In this document: piece after piece, positions 11,871 to 22,687 of the stretch | Layout of the letters: every line of letters begins with the position of its first letter | Numbering within the stretch: position 1 is the first letter of the stretch | Assembly: GCA_028571685.1 (NCBI GenBank) | Contig: CM053162.1 | Span: 12,342,001-12,406,000 of the forward strand | Length of the DNA: 64,000 bases | Direction of reading: 5' to 3' | From: Heterohyrax brucei | Lineage: Eukaryota > Chordata > Mammalia > Hyracoidea > Procaviidae | Program-made: the position numbers and the translations under genes | Notes under the pieces: model-generated | Seen by the model: the letters and a program-made list of their open reading frames with translations, nothing else | What the model was told of the DNA's origin: nothing | Databases searched by the model: none

Positions 11871-12989
11871 AGAATAAGTGAACAGTACCTCTTAAATCTG
11901 AGACTTACATAGAGAAATTCTTGAATAATTCACATCTCTGCCTTGAATATTTCTCCACAATCAATGCCCTCTGCACCCTTGTAACATTACAGTCTGCCCA
12001 CAAGCTACCTGTGGACCTCTCTCTAGGCCATTCTCATCCCACTCAGGGAGGACAGCTGTATTTCCAAGAGGAAGGCTCTTCCTTAGCTGTCTCCAGCTGG
12101 AATCAGGGAGCAGCATTAGAACAAGCTCCAGGAACTCTGCCCTTTGCCAGGAGGCTCTAGGGAGTGTAGACACACCCAGAAGTATCAGTGGCAGCATGAG
12201 CTTCCCCCATGATGTGAAAAAACATACATCTCCCACCAGGAAAATGTCCCTGGATTGGGACCTAAATTCTGCTGGGGTTGTTCCTCAGTCCTCTCTGAGA
12301 AGTGCACAGAGGGAAGCTGAGCTTTTCTGAACCATTTTCCTCTGGATATCAATTCATCTGCAGTTAGGAACCAGGTCTGGCTCCATAGCCCAGCCAAGTT
12401 GTGAACTGTTATCCATGCACAAAATCTTATGGTTCCAACTGAAAACGCATGACATTGTAATCTTCCGTGAACCTCCTCAAGTTCCATGCTACGATCAAAT
12501 GACACATTGCCACCTAGTATCTGTAAGTGCCTTTTTGGTGATTAATGTGAAAACTGTTCACCACAGTTCTGCTACAAAAAAGAGATGAAATTTTAAGGAA
12601 TCATGTATTGTCTCCTGCCAAAGAGAGTAATTTTATATTCTTGGTTTACTGCATATAAAGCTTGCAATTTCCAGTAAAGGAGTTTCTTCCACCTCTCTTC
12701 CTGTAAGTTAGGGTTGAAAATAATGAAACATTGGCATCATGGATGCCTTGGAGACAGACCTGAGCATGGGAATGGTCTGAAGGGCGAAGAGTTCCTACCA
12801 TCATTAACTCAAGGAAGGGCAAGCCAGGAAGCAAGAAACGGCAGGATTGTCAAGCCCAAGGGGACAAGCAGATGGCAAAACCAAAGTTCACAGCAAAGAC
12901 AATGCAACAGAGAATAGTCAAGGCAAAGCTGGAGTTCTGATCTTAAGGAAATGGATGGTATACAGTGAAATAAAATGATTTATGGGAAA
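11871..12989. other. FLI1 intron 1, unique block
   Basis: No gene and no clear repeat. Open frames on both strands (79-106 codons) overlap one another without known motifs, as expected by chance. Confidence 0.6.
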
Positions 12990-13462
12990 GAGTGTTGTTG
13001 TTAGATGCCATCAGGTCATTTCTGACTCATAAAGTCTCTATGTTCAACAGAAGGAAACACTGTCTGGTCCTGCACCATCATCACCATCATTATTATGCTT
13101 CAGCCTACCTTGTATCAGTCCATCTCATTAAGGGACCTTCTCTTTTTTGCTGGCATTCTACTTTACCAAGTATGATGTTCTTCTCCAGGAACTGGTTCCT
13201 CCTAATAACAGGTCCAAAGTACATGAGATGAAGTTTCTCCATCTCAAGAGCATTCTGGCTGTTCTTCTTTCAAGACATATTTGTTTGTTTTTTTGGCAGT
13301 CTCTGTTATATTCAGTATTCTTCACCAATACCATAATTCAAAGACATCAAATCTCCTTTGGTCTTTCTTATTCACTGTCCAGCTTTCACGAGCATATAAC
13401 GTGACTGAAAAATATGGCTTGGGTCAGGTGCATCTTAATCCTCAAGGTGACATCTTTCAGCT
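12990..13462 (-). mobile_element. RTE LINE 3' portion
   Basis: On the plus strand it runs from the tail complement gttgttgttagatgccatca through tttaccaagtatgatgttct, then ttggcagtctctgttatatt, to cttgggtcaggtgcatctta. These are the complement of the terminal ~470 bp of the elephant-type RTE, including the end of its reverse-transcriptase frame. No frame survives. Confidence 0.88.
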
Positions 13463-13494
13463 GCTAATCAAAAGGTTAGCAGTTCAAGGTCAGA
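13463..13494 (+). mobile_element. AfroSINE scrap
   Basis: gctgctaatcaaaaggttag followed by cagttcaagg is the SINE box after the head, and it abuts the broken RTE end. Too short to type. Confidence 0.6.
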
Positions 13495-14158
13495 GTATAG
13501 GTGTTTTAAAGGGTATGAAACTGGTTTGGACTCCTTTTGGAATAGAAATTTTCATTACAATACAGTTCATAATTGAAAGAAACTTCAGTCAGTTAACAAC
13601 ATCATTACAGGAAAGTATTCTGACTTACTCCAAACTTCCTCAAGCTCCTCACATCTGTCCAGTCTGTGTCCAGGCTGCATTCTGCCCACTGCATTTCTCT
13701 TTCAGACTCTTTGCCTGTTGACAACACACTTGACCACTCTTCTACGTTAAATCCAACTTGCATATTACCTGGCCCGATCTAACTTCCTTGAACGTTGTAA
13801 ATATCATTCTATCATTAAACCACCTGCAGCTGAGTTCGTTTCAGGGGTAATCTTATTTGTGTCTATTTGTGTCAGGGTAGAACAGGGCTCCACACTGTTG
13901 TCGATGACCTTTCTCTCTAGACACCTCTAGGTAGACTCCAACTTCTAATCTTAGCTTAGCAGACAAGTATGATAATTATTTGCACCAACCAGAGAATCCT
14001 TGTTCCATAAATCCTCTTCTACAATGCTTTCTGAAACTCTTCTCAGTTTTTAAAAGTCTTCTGGGTAGATTTTTGGTTAGCTTGATTAGATACTCACATA
14101 CACACAATTTTTTGTTTGAAGTCACTATTACTGGGCAAAGAGCTATTTTCTGATAACA
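13495..14158. other. FLI1 intron 1, unique block
   Basis: No gene or named repeat. A 146-codon frame enters from the RTE and is not protein-like. Confidence 0.55.
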
Positions 14159-14765
14159 GGATGTCGTTAGCTATCACTGAGTCAGCTCCAACTCATGGTA
14201 ACACCATGTACAGCAGAATGAAAAGTTGCTCAGTTTTGTACCATCTTCATGATCTTTGGTGTGCCCAAGGCTACCGTTGTGGCCATTGCATATATTCAGT
14301 ATCAAATGCTGCCTATTTGGAGACCTGGTGGTACAGAGGTTAAGAGTTCAACTGTTAATCGAAAGCTTAGCAATTCAAATATGTCATCTGCTCTTTGGAA
14401 ACATTATGGTGGTAGTTCTACCCTGTCTTACAGGGTTTCTGTGACCCAGAATCAGCTAAAATGACAATTTTTCTTTTCCTAACCTTGGGATGTGAACTTG
14501 TGGCACTATATTGGATGATACTCTACTGTGATCCAAAGGTTTTCCATTAGCTAATTTTTAGAAGTAAATCTCCATTCTACTACTTTCTTCATAGTTTGTC
14601 TTAGTCTTGAAGCACTGCTGAATCTTGTCCACCATGGTTGACTTGCTGGTATGTGAAGTACTGAGAGCATAGCTTCCAGGATCACAGTCACACATAAGCC
14701 ACCATAGTATAGCAAATTGATAGCCACATAGAAGAATTGGTGTTTGGTAGACACACACAAGAGAG
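14159..14765 (-). mobile_element. Bipartite RTE (5' end joined to 3' tail), split by a SINE
   Basis: 14159-14308 is the RTE/AfroSINE tail (tgagtcagctccaactcatg). 14470-14765 matches the RTE 5' leader (tagtcttgaagcactgctga, ccaccatggttgacttgctg). Only a SINE separates them, so the RTE coding region is absent. The same arrangement is seen at 52556-53065. Confidence 0.65.
14309..14469 (+). mobile_element. AfroSINE inserted in the bipartite RTE
   Basis: ggagacctggtggtacagag, ctctttggaaacattatggt and cttacagggtttctgtgacc show a plus-orientation copy. It is younger than the element it splits. Confidence 0.88.
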
Positions 14766-14883
14766 AGAAGCGTGAAGAAGGCAGGTTCCCTGTCTGGCCC
14801 GCTAGACTGAATGTGAAACATTTGTAGGGTAGGGGGAGGGAGGAGAAAGCAATTGTGTGGGAACAAGTAATTTGGGTAGACTA

Positions 14884-15042
14884 ATTCCTGGTGGTGCAAT
14901 GGATAAGAACTCAGGCTGCCAGTCAAAGTCAGCAGTTTGAATCCACTAGTCACTTCTTGGAAACTTATGGGGCAGTTCTAGAAGTCCTGTCCTATGCAGT
15001 CACTATGAGTTGGAAAGGACTTGATGACATTGGGTATGATTC
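14884..15042 (+). mobile_element. AfroSINE, short type
   Basis: attcctggtggtgcaatgga head, ccagtcaaagtcagcagttt body and tgagttggaaaggacttgat tail. Confidence 0.9.
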
Positions 15043-15863
15043 TCTGTTTTCGTTATGGTGATGGGGTGGTTAGGCCTCACACAAGCTGATTTTGGACATA
15101 GGTGAAAAATTAGGGGTAAGAAGATTATTTTTCTTCTCTCCACAAGGAAACAACACCCCTTTTGCCATTCAAAGCAGTGGGCTTTGGGAACATCCTAAAA
15201 TTCCTAAATCTACTGCCATTTCTGTGATGATTCCTGGCAGTAGAGAGCCTTCTCCAAACTTCTTGGAGCAGTAGAAATTGATGACAGAAGACAGGAACAG
15301 AGCCAGCGAAAGTGGACAAGACGGGTGGCTCTTGGTGACTGCAGCTGAGAGACAGGCATAAGAACACTGGTGTAGCTGCTGGGACCTGGAAGAGCCACTG
15401 GGGGTAAGGACACAGGGGCAGACACTAGGATTCTGGATTTCTCAGGTAGGAAGTTATTAAGCTGTCAGACATTTCAGTTGCATACTTCTAGCTTGTCATA
15501 TACTTGCAGCTGTTGCTGTTTTATGCATGTTTTAGAAAGCTCTTTACTGACCCTGACAGGAATGAGCAGTTTGTTGGTGTTCAAGAACTTTCCACTGAAG
15601 TACTGTTGATAAGTATTTAGTTCTAGAATGCTAGACTGAATATGGGAAGATCATCAGCACGAAAGCTCAAGAATTACCCTCAAAGTGATGAAATTCTCTC
15701 TGTTTCTAAGATGCCCTGGCTTGCCCTGCTGCATGCAGGATCTTGGAGGTAGTGGTGAGGATGCGGGTGTGGACAGGGTTAGAGGTGGAGCGGGTGGATA
15801 GGTACCATCCCTTCATCCAGGGGATAGCCAGTTATTTTCTAAAAGACTTGTACAGTCCAGTTT
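15043..15863. other. FLI1 intron 1, unique block
   Basis: No gene or clear repeat seen. It holds only short overlapping frames. Confidence 0.55.
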
Positions 15864-15955
15864 ACTTGCTGTTGGCTGCTGTTGAGTCAAAGTCCCCTTC
15901 ACTGTGGCCCCATGCACAGTGGAATGAAACACTATCCAGTCCTGTGCCATCACAC
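15864..15955 (-). mobile_element. RTE/AfroSINE tail fragment
   Basis: gctgttgagtcaaagtcccc, atgcacagtggaatgaaaca and ctatccagtcctgtgccatc are the complement of the RTE 3' end. Confidence 0.8.
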
Positions 15956-16464
15956 ACGGAAGGTGAGAAAGTTGTTTCGGGCAGTGCTATATAAAAATTG
16001 ATTTCAAAGTGAGAAAGAAAGGAGGCATGGGCTAATTCTGTCATGATTAGCTCTGGGGTTTCCCCTGCCTCAACAGTTGTCACTTTGAACGTAAGTCCTG
16101 AGTTGGTTTAGTACTTGTATTCTGAGAAGTATCTTTCTTCTCTTCTGCTGAACACTGAAAATGCTGGCTTTTGAGTTCCTTGACTCCAAGCAATTAAGTT
16201 CCTAAGCCGGCTCTGCCCTTTTACCACAGAGCGCAAGCCTAGGGAACCTAGGGTGGCAGCTTGAGTTCTGACCCATAGTTGATGGCTTGTATATGCCATA
16301 GACACACTGACACTCAGGGAACCCCCAGAGTAGACACACCTGTTCCAATTTCAGACTCTCCTTTAGTGATGGGTGAAGCTTGTCAACCACTCCACCCATC
16401 TTGGATAAAGTGTATATAGCACATCACTTATAATACACCCTGTGTAAGCATCATAAAAAATCAA
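15956..16464. other. FLI1 intron 1, unique block
   Basis: No gene or named repeat. Confidence 0.5.
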
Positions 16465-16570
16465 ATAGATAAAAGCAGCAAACATTTATCAATGCACTGT
16501 TAAGTTCAAAATGCAATTTATATGACTTATTTTATTTAATCCTCCCAACAATTATGTGGGACAGAGAGTA
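16465..16570 (+). mobile_element. MIR, first piece
   Basis: tttatttaatcctcccaaca followed by attatgtgggacagag is the MIR middle. The natural continuation (gatgagaaaatggttattca) is found at 17325. Confidence 0.65.
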
Positions 16571-16589
16571 CTTCAAGTGAAAGCTTCTC

Positions 16590-17085
16590 ATATAAAAACT
16601 TACGCACATTGTTATGTACTGTAATTGCTTCCCCTACAATGGGACAGCTCATTCTACCCTTTTATCCTGTATTTCCCATGTCCATACAACCAGCTCCCGT
16701 CCCCTTCTGCCTTCCCACCTGGCCTCCAGACAGCACCTTTTAGTCTCACATATCTATTTGAATCAAAAAGCATATTCTTCATTGGTGTGATTTTATGTTT
16801 TCCAGTCCAGTCCAATCTATGTCCAAAGAGTTGGCTTTGGGGATAGTGTTAGCTCAGGTCTGACAGAGATCAGGGGCCATGTCTTCTGGGGAGCCTCCAG
16901 TCTGTCAGACCATCGGGTTGAGCTCTCGACTCCAGTTCTCTCCTACTCTATCAAGGACTCTTTGACGTGTTCCTTGTCTGGGCAGTCACTGGTGGTGGCT
17001 TCTAGTTCTTCTAGTTCTTCTAGTTCTTCTAGTTCTTCTAGTCTCATGGTGATGGCTTCTTTCCTATCACCAATTTTATTTAAAA
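16590..17085 (-). mobile_element. L1 3' UTR fragment
   Basis: cacctggcctccagacagca, ccagtccagtccaatctatg and gccatgtcttctggggagcc match (in complement) the L1 3' UTR that also appears at 30530-30660. Confidence 0.75.
17000..17042. repeat. 9 bp microsatellite within an L1 3' UTR
   Basis: About 4.7 perfect copies of ctagttctt. Related L1 tails in this window carry a single ccatctggttcttct or ccatctagttcttcc here, so the array grew by local expansion of an L1 phrase. Confidence 0.85.
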
Positions 17086-17097
17086 AAGGAAAAAAAG

Positions 17098-17290
17098 GTG
17101 TTGTTGTGGAGTCAGTTCCAACTCATGGTGACTCTGTATCATAGGATAGAACTACTCCATAGAGTTTTCTGGACAGTAATTACAAGATTACAGTCCAGGT
17201 CACCAGGACTATCTTTCAAACTACCACTGGGTGTGTTCAACCCACCAACCCTCAGTTGGTAGTCAAAACCATTTGCACTCAGGGACCTTG
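17098..17290 (-). mobile_element. AfroSINE, long type
   Basis: tggagtcagttccaactcat, agattacagtccaggtcacc and ttggtagtcaaaaccatttg show a minus-orientation copy. Confidence 0.88.
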
Positions 17291-17324
17291 AAACTCTGTG
17301 AGAAATGTCTTACAATCACTCCTG

Positions 17325-17385
17325 CTCTTTTCAGATGAGAAAATGGTTATTCAGAGAAGTTAAATAACTTGCTCACATAACTCAG
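17325..17385 (+). mobile_element. MIR, second piece
   Basis: cttttcagatgagaaaatgg and agttaaataacttgctcaca are the MIR 3' half. It is broken at 17388 by L1 DNA and seems to resume at 19519. Confidence 0.7.
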
Positions 17386-17387
17386 TC

Positions 17388-17730
17388 ATGAAGAGAAATG
17401 AAGTCCTAATGCATGTCACAGCAAAGATGGACCTCAAAAACACCACACTAAGTGGAAGAAATCAGTCACAGGACAAAGACAATACGTTCTCACTTATATT
17501 AAATAGGCAAACAGAAACTAAGGCTTCTCAGTGGTTACCAAAGGCGGAAAGAATGGGAAGAGGGGAATTACTCTATACAGAATATTGATTTATGTTAATG
17601 GTGATGGGATAATTTGTAAAAGGACAGTGGTGACAGACACACAACATGAAGAGTAATCAATGTCACTGAATATTACATGTAGAAATTGTTGGACTGACAA
17701 ATGTTTCATTATGTATCTATATCTATATAC
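17388..17730 (+). mobile_element. Old L1 3' end
   Basis: gagaaatgaagtcctaatgc, cttctcagtggttaccaaag and ggactgacaaatgtttcatt are old L1 tail phrases. Possible target-site duplications TTAAATAACTTGCTCA (about 17360) and TTAAATGATTTGCTCA (about 19530) surround this copy and the L1s nested behind it. Confidence 0.8.
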
Positions 17731-17732
17731 AT

Positions 17733-19263
17733 TTTTTTATTATGATTGAATGAAAATGTGCATTCCCATATAAATTCACATAGTCACCTATATGCAGCTC
17801 CTACTGCTCTCCCTGCCCAGTGACAGCATACCCCTCCTCTCTGCTTCATACATGTCCTATCCTCCCAACAGTCTCCTATCCCCTCCTCTCCACTCACTCC
17901 CCTTCCTCCAGCAAGAGGTCAGCAGGATAACATCCTATAGATGCATAGAACCATATAATTCCCACAAGATACAGTCACTCTGCATCACTAAGTCCAATTC
18001 ATTGCTGTCAGAAAAGTTGACCTTCATTATGATTTATGGACAGGGGCAGCATCAGGGCCAGGGGCCATGCTCCCAGGGGAACTCCGAAGCACCTGGACCA
18101 TCAATTGTGGTCTTTTATTGAAGATCTCAGGGTACACCCCTATTTATTCTCTTGTTGCCAGTGAGACTCCACTTTGTGAGCTCCATTGTGGCTATCACTG
18201 GTGTTGGCCAGGCACCATCTGGTTCTTCTGGTCATGAGTTGATGTAGAGACCCCCTCCCGTGGGTCTCTCTGTCTTCTGGTTTCTCTTTTCCCCATGTCA
18301 TTCTTGTCCTCGGTGATTGTCCATTCCTGTTGAGTTGGGACCATTTGCTGTATCCTCAGATGGCAGCTTGGCAGCTTTTAAGACCCCAGACACCACTCAC
18401 CAATGAGGGGTGCAGAGAATCCTTATTAGCAAAATGCTAGCTGTGCCAATTGGCCTCGATTTCGCCTGAGGGCATGGTCCCTGGCCCTCTGCCCCAGCTA
18501 CTCCGTCCTTGCAATATTGGGTTAAGATGGGAGGAGTACTCAACTTGTGTTGAAGTCCAGTTATTATTGATCTCCTTTCTAATGTGTGCTGTCACCGATT
18601 TCACCCAACCAAATTTCTATTAACTATCTAATCTAAACCCTCCCCCCCACCCTTCCTCCCTTCCCACCCTTGCAGCCTTCAGAGCCTTTTCTTCTATACA
18701 TGAGTCTGTTTTTAAGTTCTTATCATAGGGGTCTCATACAATATTTGTCCTGTTGTTGCTGACTGCTTTCACTCAGCATAATGTCCTCCAGCTGAAACCA
18801 GGTTAAGAGATATTTTCTGCAATCATCATTGTTCTTTATCATTGCATAGTGTGTCATTGAGTATATACCATAGTTTAACTATCCATTCCTCTGTTTTTAG
18901 GCATCTGGGTTGATTCCATCTTTTTGCTATTGTAGGCTGTGCTGCAAAGAACATTCATGCGCATGTATCCATTGGTGTGAATGGCCTTGATTCTGTAGGA
19001 TATGGGTCAAATGGTATATCTAAATCCATTTTTTTAAGGGAGTGCCAGATTGCTTTCCAAAGAGGTTGCACCATTTTGCAATCCCACCATCAGTGTAGGA
19101 GAGTTCCAGTCTCTCCACAGCCTCTCCAGCATTTGTTGTTTTGCATTTTTTTGGATCATGGGCAACTTTGTTGGGATAAGATGGTATCTCATTGTTGTTT
19201 TGATCATTATGTATATATATTTTTGGACTTGGCGATGCAAAGTGACCATATATTGGATGCACT
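17733..19263 (-). mobile_element. L1 3' portion, minus
   Basis: T-rich end at 17733, then the 3' UTR complement (attcccatataaattcacat, cctgcccagtgacagcatac, gccaggcaccatctggttct). Upstream tail phrases follow, such as ctgggttgattccatctttt and aaagaggttgcaccattttg. It is 5'-truncated, at an inverted junction with the next entry. Confidence 0.88.
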
Positions 19264-19500
19264 TTATGGTTCTATGCATCTGTAGGATGTCATCCTGCTG
19301 ATCTCTGGCTGGAGGAAGGGGAGTGGGTGAAGAGGAGGGGAAAGGAGACTCTTGGGAGGATGAGACATGTATGGAGCAGAGAGGAATAGTGTTCTGTCAC
19401 TGGGCAGGGAGAGCAGTGGAAGCTGTATCTAGGTGGTCATGTAAATTTATATGGGAATGTACATTTTCACTCAGTCATAATAAAAAAAAAGAAAGAAAAA
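19264..19500 (+). mobile_element. L1 3' end, plus, with poly-A
   Basis: gatgtcatcctgctgatctc through gtaaatttatatgggaatgt to an A-rich tail at 19482-19500. It is the inverted counterpart of about 17733-17950. The two L1 3' ends point outward from a shared junction. Confidence 0.88.
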
Positions 19501-19518
19501 AATTCTACCAGCACTCAT

Positions 19519-19610
19519 CATTTCAAAATAATTAAATGATTTGCTCAGACATCGGGTAGTTTAGATTAATCTGAGATTTAAATTCACTCTGCCGCCTGAG
19601 CACTTGACCA
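19519..19610 (+). mobile_element. MIR, third piece
   Basis: attaaatgatttgctcagac, gagatttaaattcactctgc and cttgaccataaccactc fit the MIR 3' end. Confidence 0.6.
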
Positions 19611-20309
19611 TAACCACTCACTGACAGTCTCATGATGTATTTGCCCTCCCACACACTCTTTGAGGATAATTCTTGGTAGTGATAGTGACTTGAGCTCCAA
19701 TCCAAAGACTTTCAATTGCTTGTTAGGTCCCTATAACAATTTACTTGTACTCTATGAATGCCATTTCCTTATTGCTAAAATGGAGAAAACAATACCTAGA
19801 TGGAAGTATTTTTAATAAAGATAAAATAAGATAATGTAAGGAGAGTACGGAATTAGTTTCTGGAACATAGGAAATGAGTAATTTTTTTTTTAATTAAGTG
19901 AAGCACAATTTTGAAATATGGCATGACAATCATTGGGTCAGAGATGAAGTAGAGTGCTTGTCCTTCTCCCCTGTGTGGCTTACTTTAAAGACCAAGTGCC
20001 AAAGGTTCAAGTCGAGCACGTTCAGGGGTAATAATTAGATTATGAAATGATAATTCTATGGGCTTATACAGAACAGAGCCTACTGCAATAATCTGAGCTT
20101 CCATTCTTTTAAAATCTATGAGCACTGTTCTACTATCATCTCAGTCCTCACCATCTCTCTGACTTCCGAGGTCAGACCTCTCAGTAGCATAGATAAGGCT
20201 CTGTTCATTAGCCATGCACATGAGGAGAGGAGGCATCTGCTGTCCAAATAATTAAAACAGTAGGTGACTATCCAAAAAAACAAAAAACAAACCCAAGTTG
20301 CAGCTAACA
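19611..20309. other. FLI1 intron 1, unique block
   Basis: No gene or clear repeat. AT-rich in the middle. Confidence 0.5.
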
Positions 20310-20432
20310 TTGTTCCTATGTATTACACAGTAGTACTGTTCCACAGAATTTTCATGGCTATAATCTTTACAGCCATAGATCAACAGGTTTTTTCCTTTCA
20401 CAGAGCCTCTCGGCAGGCTTGAACAATCAAAT
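20310..20432 (-). mobile_element. AfroSINE fragment
   Basis: cacagaattttcatggctat, aatctttacagccatagatc and agcctctcggcaggcttgaa match the long SINE type in minus orientation. Confidence 0.7.
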
Positions 20433-20447
20433 TTTAAGTTACATTTT

Positions 20448-20592
20448 GCTGTTGAGTCCATTCACACTAATAGTGACCCTACAGGACACAGTAGAACTGC
20501 TGCATAGGTTTTCTAAGGAGCAACTGGTGGATTTGAATTGCCAGCCCTTTGGTTAGCCGATGAACACTTAACCACTGTGCCGCTGAAGCTGC
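20448..20592 (-). mobile_element. AfroSINE, short type
   Basis: gctgttgagtccattcacac through tggatttgaattgccagccc to ttaaccactgtgccgctgaa. Confidence 0.92.
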
Positions 20593-20715
20593 CCTCTACA
20601 CAAAAAGCTGGCAGTTCAAATCCACCAGTCACTCTTTGAAAACCCTATGGGGCATTTCTACTTTGTCCTATAGGATTGTTGCAAGTCAAAATCAATTCAA
20701 CAGCAATGAGAACCT
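20593..20715 (+). mobile_element. AfroSINE, plus, back-to-back with the previous copy
   Basis: agctggcagttcaaatccac, ctttgaaaaccctatggggc and caaaatcaattcaacagcaa. With 20448-20592 it forms an inverted SINE pair. Confidence 0.9.
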
Positions 20716-21179
20716 TTAAGTTAGTAGCTAAACATTGCTATTCATATATCCGAATAATCATTAAACATCAGAAGAATGTTATGTGTATATTCATGAATTC
20801 ACTAACAAATGCACCACTTATTTTGGAATTTGTCTTTTATTTTTTAACCAGGAGATACATCTTTCCTTTGTTTTTCCCCCTAGATGAAGTCAAATGTTAC
20901 TTTCCAGGTGCATGTCAATTCAGTGAAGGTGGATGTCGTCATAGCATTGTTACCTGATGGCATGACTGATACTAATGATGACCAAATAATCCTATAACCA
21001 AAAAGCTTAGCTAAAGCTGAAGGGAAAAGTTCTCCAGAGTGGCAGGATCAGGCTTAATAAGGTTCCCCAAGGTTATATAGCCTCATTCTATTCAGGAATA
21101 AATAGAAACAGGAAGGATGCAAACATGTCCTACATGCAAGAAGGGCATAATGAGCTAAATGCACCTAAAGCAACCAAAG
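20716..21179. other. FLI1 intron 1, unique block
   Basis: AT-rich, with no gene or named repeat. Confidence 0.5.
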
Positions 21180-21296
21180 AAAACACTGCTGTAGAGTAGA
21201 ACTGCCCAACAAAATTTCCAAGGAGTAGCTGGTGGATTCAAACTGCCAACCTTTTGGTTAGGAGTCAAACTCTTAAGCACTATACCCAGAAGAGAA
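21180..21296 (-). mobile_element. AfroSINE fragment
   Basis: tagagtagaactgcccaaca, ccaaggagtagctggtggat and ccaaccttttggttaggagt. The RTE-like tail is missing. Confidence 0.9.
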
Positions 21297-22687
21297 GTCC
21301 CAGGCACAACCAGGAAGAACAGACCCTGTCCTTCATTTACTCTTAAAATTAGGCTGATTTTTCCATTTCTAACACAAGGAGTGACCCAAGACATGGGCCT
21401 GAGAAGCACCAGTTTCACTTGGTGTCCTCTCTTTCCTTTCTTCTTGCCCTTAGTCTTCAAAGGACAGGGTCTTGTGGCTGGCGAGCTTTGCTGGATGAGG
21501 GTAAAGGAATGTCAAAAGCAACCAGATGAAGCCTCCTGCTGCAGCCCCTGCTCAGTGGTCCACTTACTCAATCCCAGAGGAGGCCTCTACAAAGCTAATC
21601 TCTAGCATATCCATACCCAGAGTCCCCACAGGGAGCATGCTCACTGGGCTTTTTATTATATCCTTTGCATAATGACATGAAGTCCTTTCAGTTGCCAGTC
21701 AGAATGTACACACAATGAACTTAGCCAAGAGTCTAGGAGCAAAGTCCTCTGTCTTCTCTGCTTTCCGAAACCAGCTGACTCTGCAGAAGTGAAGTGCCAG
21801 TTTAGGGAGGGGGTATCACCCCAGAATCACACCTAAAGCATCCAAGAGGGGGTCAGCTGTCCTCAGTCAGTTTAAGCCTTTTACTTCTTCTTCTTCTGTC
21901 GTTGCCAGCCACTTGCCTATTTCCTGTCCATTATTTTCGTCTTACAGAGGGCAGGCAGAAAAAGAAAAGGGGATTAACTTTTACAAAAGTTTGGATGAGG
22001 ACTAAGGTAGAAAATACCAATCAGTCACCACGTATTAACTGAAAGCTTTCTTTGCAAAAGATGAAGTGTCTTGTAGTAACTGTGCACACCTGACAGGCTG
22101 TAATATCCAATAATGACTGTAACAATATTTCCAATCTTTGTCACTCTCCATCAAGAGGTAGAGTCTATTGTGCTCTCCCTTGAACAAAGACAGTATTTTA
22201 TGACTGCCTCAACAAATAGAAGTTGGCAGAAGTGGCCTCGTATGACTCCCAAGTTTAGGTGATTAAAAACATTACGACTCCCACCTGGTTCTTGTTGTTT
22301 CTTTGACCTCTAGCCCTTGGAACCCAGCCACCATGCTGTGATGAAGCCTTAACTAGCTCAAGCAGAGAAACTACATGGAGAGGCCTAAACAGAGAGGAAC
22401 TGAGGTCAACGGCCAACAGCCAGCTTGCATGTCTGTCTGTCTGCACTGCATGCACAGATGGGCTGTGCCTCAAATTTCCAGGCTGCCATATGACTGCTAG
22501 GAATAAATCCTGTACACTCTCTGGCATCAACCATCTGTGGGTGCTACCTTTATCTGTGATCAAACCTGACACATGAAATACACAGTGTTGGCAAAGTGAA
22601 AGCCGTATTATTATTTATAGAAAGAAAACAATAAACAACAGATTTATAAAGGACAAAACCTTCCCTTTCCTCAATTACCTATGTTCA
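21297..22687. other. FLI1 intron 1, unique block
   Basis: No gene seen. The frames present (74-105 codons) lack known motifs and lie on opposing strands. A few short TTC repeats occur at about 21884-21896. Confidence 0.55.

Noticed and set aside
13281-13721. 146-codon plus-strand frame
   Set aside because: It starts inside the complement of an RTE and runs out into intron, so it is an antisense shadow.
17000-17042. CRISPR-like or direct-repeat array
   Set aside because: No spacers; the 9 bp units are contiguous and the genome is mammalian.
16962-17144. Poly-serine frame
   Set aside because: Produced by the 9 bp microsatellite in L1 DNA.
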